Of a DNA stretch of 8,458 bases, positions 6,743 through 8,458 are shown piece after piece. The position numbers were made by a program, and so were the translations under genes. How positions within the stretch are numbered: position 1 is the first letter of the stretch; every line of letters begins with the position of its first letter. Location: the NCBI GenBank assembly GCA_013154225.1, contig JAADCW010000159.1:1-8458 (forward strand), given 5' to 3'. Under the pieces are notes generated by a model, which was given only the letters and a program-made list of their open reading frames with translations, did not search any database and had not been told where the DNA came from. This DNA comes from Chloroflexota bacterium (GTDB taxonomy: Bacteria; Chloroflexota; Anaerolineae; Anaerolineales; DRMV01).

Positions 6743-7681
6743 ATGCGGCTTTTGATCACCGGTGTCAGTGGTCTCTTGGGCGTGAATTTGGCCTGGGAAG
6801 CCCTCCAGGCAGGCCACCAGGTGGTCGGGGCGACGGGCTCGCGGCCGCTGTGGGGCACACCCTTTGCCGTGGTGCAAACCGACCTGACCGCAGACGGCGC
6901 GGTGGAAGCCCTTTGGGAGCAGACCCGCCCCGAGGCCGTCATCCACACCGCGGCGCTGGCCAACCTTGAGGCGTGTGAACAGCACCCTGACATTGCCCGG
7001 CGGCTGAACGCGGAAGTGCCCGGCAGGCTGGCCGCGTTGGCTGCCCAGCAGGGCGTGCCCATGATCCACATTTCCACCGACGCGGTGTTCGATGGCCAGC
7101 GCGGCAATTATTCGGAAGACGATCCGCCGCACCCCCTCAGCACGTATGCCCGCACCAAATTGGCAGGCGAGCGGGCTGTTGCTGAGGCCTATCCTCAGGC
7201 TATTGTGGCCAGGGTCAATTTCTTTGGGTGGAGTTTGTCGGGCAAGCGCAGTTTGGCCGAATGGTTTTTGAACAACCTGCAAGATGGTCGCCCCATGCGG
7301 GGCTTCACCAATGTCTTTTTCTGCCCGCTTTTGGCCAACCATTTGGCCCGTTTGTTGTTGGAAGCCCTGGCCAAAGACTTACACGGCCTGTATCATTTCA
7401 CAAGTCCGGCCTGTTTGAGCAAGTTTGCGTTTGGCATTGCCTTAGCCAAAACGTTTGGCTATGACCATACGTTGATTCGTCCCTCTACCGTGGAGGAAGC
7501 CGGCCTTACAGCCCGCCGCGGTCACAATCTCACCCTGCGAAGCGACAAACTGACCGCTGCGCTTGGGCATTCCCTGCCCACGTGGGAAGATGGGCTGGCA
7601 GAATTCCATTCCCTTTATCGCCGCGGCTACCCTGCCCATATTCGCCGATGGGCTCAGACGCCGCGCACCCCTTTGCGTTGA
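6743..7681 (+). CDS. RmlD-like NAD(P)-dependent sugar-nucleotide reductase (SDR)
   Basis: This 312-residue short-chain dehydrogenase is closest to the dTDP-4-dehydrorhamnose reductase (RmlD) group, which reduces 4-keto sugars bound to a nucleotide. The nucleotide-binding loop is GVSGLLG at 7-13, the strand ending in the catalytic Thr is HISTDAVFDG at 109-118 (T112 in the position of RmlD T104), and YARTK at 135-139 gives the Tyr/Lys pair. RVNFFGWS at 157-164 replaces the usual RmlD sequence after the Lys, so it may be a divergent subgroup. There is no C-terminal cupin domain of the CapF kind. It starts 6 bases after pseB without a clear Shine-Dalgarno sequence, so it is probably translated by coupling. 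The position right after a dehydratase that makes a 4-keto sugar suggests that product as substrate. Rhamnose synthesis is not supported, since no RmlA, RmlB or RmlC is visible. Confidence 0.8.
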   Translation: MRLLITGVSGLLGVNLAWEALQAGHQVVGATGSRPLWGTPFAVVQTDLTADGAVEALWEQTRPEAVIHTAALANLEACEQHPDIARRLNAEVPGRLAALAAQQGVPMIHISTDAVFDGQRGNYSEDDPPHPLSTYARTKLAGERAVAEAYPQAIVARVNFFGWSLSGKRSLAEWFLNNLQDGRPMRGFTNVFFCPLLANHLARLLLEALAKDLHGLYHFTSPACLSKFAFGIALAKTFGYDHTLIRPSTVEEAGLTARRGHNLTLRSDKLTAALGHSLPTWEDGLAEFHSLYRRGYPAHIRRWAQTPRTPLR

Positions 7682-7706
7682 CTTCCCGAGTTTGTTCACC
7701 CTGTTT

Positions 7707-7711
7707 GGAGG
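7707..7711 (+). promoter_or_regulatory. Strong Shine-Dalgarno sequence of the neuB-like gene
   Basis: GGAGG is 7 bases before the ATG at 7719, in a 37-base gap. It is the best ribosome binding site in the window and sets the start of the last gene. Confidence 0.8.
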
Positions 7712-7718
7712 TGTTCCC

Positions 7719-8458
7719 ATGCCCGAAATTCGCATTGGCAACCGTTTGATTGGCGACAATCACCCCACTTATTTCATCGCCGACATTGCGGCCAACCACG
7801 ATGGCTCCCTGGAACGCGCGAAAATGCTCATCCGCCTGGCTAAAGAGGCTGGCGCGGACGCGGCCAAATTCCAGCATTTCCTCGCGCCAAAAATCGTTTC
7901 CGATTATGGCTTCCGCTCTTTGGGGCGGCAACTTTCCCATCAGGCTTCCTGGAAGAAGCCGGTCTTTCAGGTTTACGAAGAGGCTTCCTTGCCTCGTGAT
8001 TGGACGCCCTACCTCAAGGAAGAATGCGAGAAGGTAGGCATTGACTTCTTTTCTTCGCCCTACGATTTTGACTCTGTGGACCACATTGAACCTTACGTGG
8101 AAGTTTACAAGGCGGGTTCGGGGTTGATGTCGTGGCCGGAACTGCTGGTGTACATGGCCAAAAAGGGCAAGCCCATCATGATGGCCACCGGCGCTTCGGA
8201 TATTAGTGACGTGGCCCGCGCGATGCGCATGGTGCAGGAAGTCAACGACCAAATTGTGCTGATGCAGTGCAACACTAACTACACGGCCAGCGAAGAGAAT
8301 TTTGACCACATTCACTTGAACGTGTTGAAGACCTACCGCAATATGTGGCCGAACGCGGTGCTGGGCATTTCGGACCATACCCGAGGTTTGGCAGTGATTT
8401 TGGGCGCGGTGGCCCTTGGCGCGCGGGTGGTGGAACGCCACTTTACCGACGACAACGA
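7719..8458 (+). CDS. neuB: NeuB/PseI-type nonulosonic acid synthase, 3' end outside window
   Basis: The visible 246 residues form most of the TIM-barrel domain of sialic acid synthase family enzymes. These condense phosphoenolpyruvate with a 2-acetamido sugar to give Neu5Ac, legionaminic or pseudaminic acid. Seen are FIADIAANHDG at 19-29, AGADAAKFQHF at 44-54, the strand KAGSG at 131-135, GKPIMMATGAS at 150-160, GISDHT at 216-221 and ERHFTD at 239-244. H220 and H241 have the same 21-residue spacing as the two metal-binding His of meningococcal NeuB. Compared with that enzyme, Glu25 is Asp (D22) and Glu134 appears to be Leu (L136). The LMQCNTNYTASEENF segment at 181-195 lacks the usual YP. The C-terminal antifreeze-like (SAF) domain would lie beyond the window. 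The family is certain; which nonulosonic acid is made is open, and a divergent subfamily is likely. Confidence 0.88.
   Translation, partial: MPEIRIGNRLIGDNHPTYFIADIAANHDGSLERAKMLIRLAKEAGADAAKFQHFLAPKIVSDYGFRSLGRQLSHQASWKKPVFQVYEEASLPRDWTPYLKEECEKVGIDFFSSPYDFDSVDHIEPYVEVYKAGSGLMSWPELLVYMAKKGKPIMMATGASDISDVARAMRMVQEVNDQIVLMQCNTNYTASEENFDHIHLNVLKTYRNMWPNAVLGISDHTRGLAVILGAVALGARVVERHFTDDN

Noticed and set aside
5627..7342. A 571-codon open frame on the minus strand spanning the pseB and reductase genes
   Set aside because: It is the longest reverse frame, but it lies opposite two clear SDR genes and their junction and shows no family motif. Codon bias explains the lack of stops.
6743..7681. Reading the RmlD-like gene as dTDP-L-rhamnose synthesis
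   Set aside because: No RmlA, RmlB or RmlC is in the window, and the gene sits between a UDP-GlcNAc dehydratase and a nonulosonic acid synthase, so a rhamnose role is not supported.
7530..8441. A 303-codon minus-strand open frame at the right end
   Set aside because: It lies opposite the NeuB-like gene, whose motifs on the plus strand are clear. The reverse translation has the same His/Val/Gly-rich shadow composition.
1..8458. Search for CRISPR arrays, tRNAs, insertion sequences, attachment sites and tandem repeats
   Set aside because: Coding sequence fills nearly the whole window, no gap exceeds 55 bases, and no repeated units beyond the 7-base pair before wzt or transposase motifs were seen.

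Overview
The window is one uninterrupted run of eight same-strand genes (the last cut off by the window end) for making, modifying and exporting a surface polysaccharide. Gaps are 0 to 55 bases and two junctions overlap. I see no promoter, terminator, RNA gene, repeat array or mobile element, so the window is probably the interior of a longer polysaccharide operon. The DNA is moderately GC-rich. Several proteins, especially the NeuB-like one, resemble what I remember of environmental Chloroflexota (Anaerolineae-like) proteins; that placement is a low-confidence inference.

Region 1 (1-985): a short leader, then a GDP-L-fucose synthase-type NAD(P)-dependent epimerase/reductase. Region 2 (999-3180): a two-gene ABC exporter, a six-helix permease (Wzm type) and an ATPase (Wzt type) with the extra C-terminal domain that in known systems recognises the non-reducing end of the glycan. 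Region 3 (3164-5700): a capsule-type GT-B glycosyltransferase and a SAM-dependent methyltransferase, translationally coupled to wzt and to each other. Region 4 (5729-8458): a PseB-type UDP-GlcNAc 4,6-dehydratase, an RmlD-like reductase and the first two thirds of a NeuB/PseI-type nonulosonic acid synthase.

Reading the genes together: regions 1 and 4 make deoxysugar and sialic-acid-like precursors. The glycosyltransferase and methyltransferase may add to or cap the chain. The exporter moves the finished glycan across the cytoplasmic membrane. The two most unusual points are (a) a dehydratase - reductase - ulosonate synthase trio with no PseC aminotransferase in the expected place, which could mean an unusual nonulosonic acid, and (b) substitutions at two positions of the NeuB-like protein that are normally Glu. 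A third idea is that the methyltransferase and/or glycosyltransferase next to the long Wzt form a chain-capping and export-recognition module. None of these is proven by the sequence. Long reverse-strand open frames lie opposite the real genes and are judged to be shadows.
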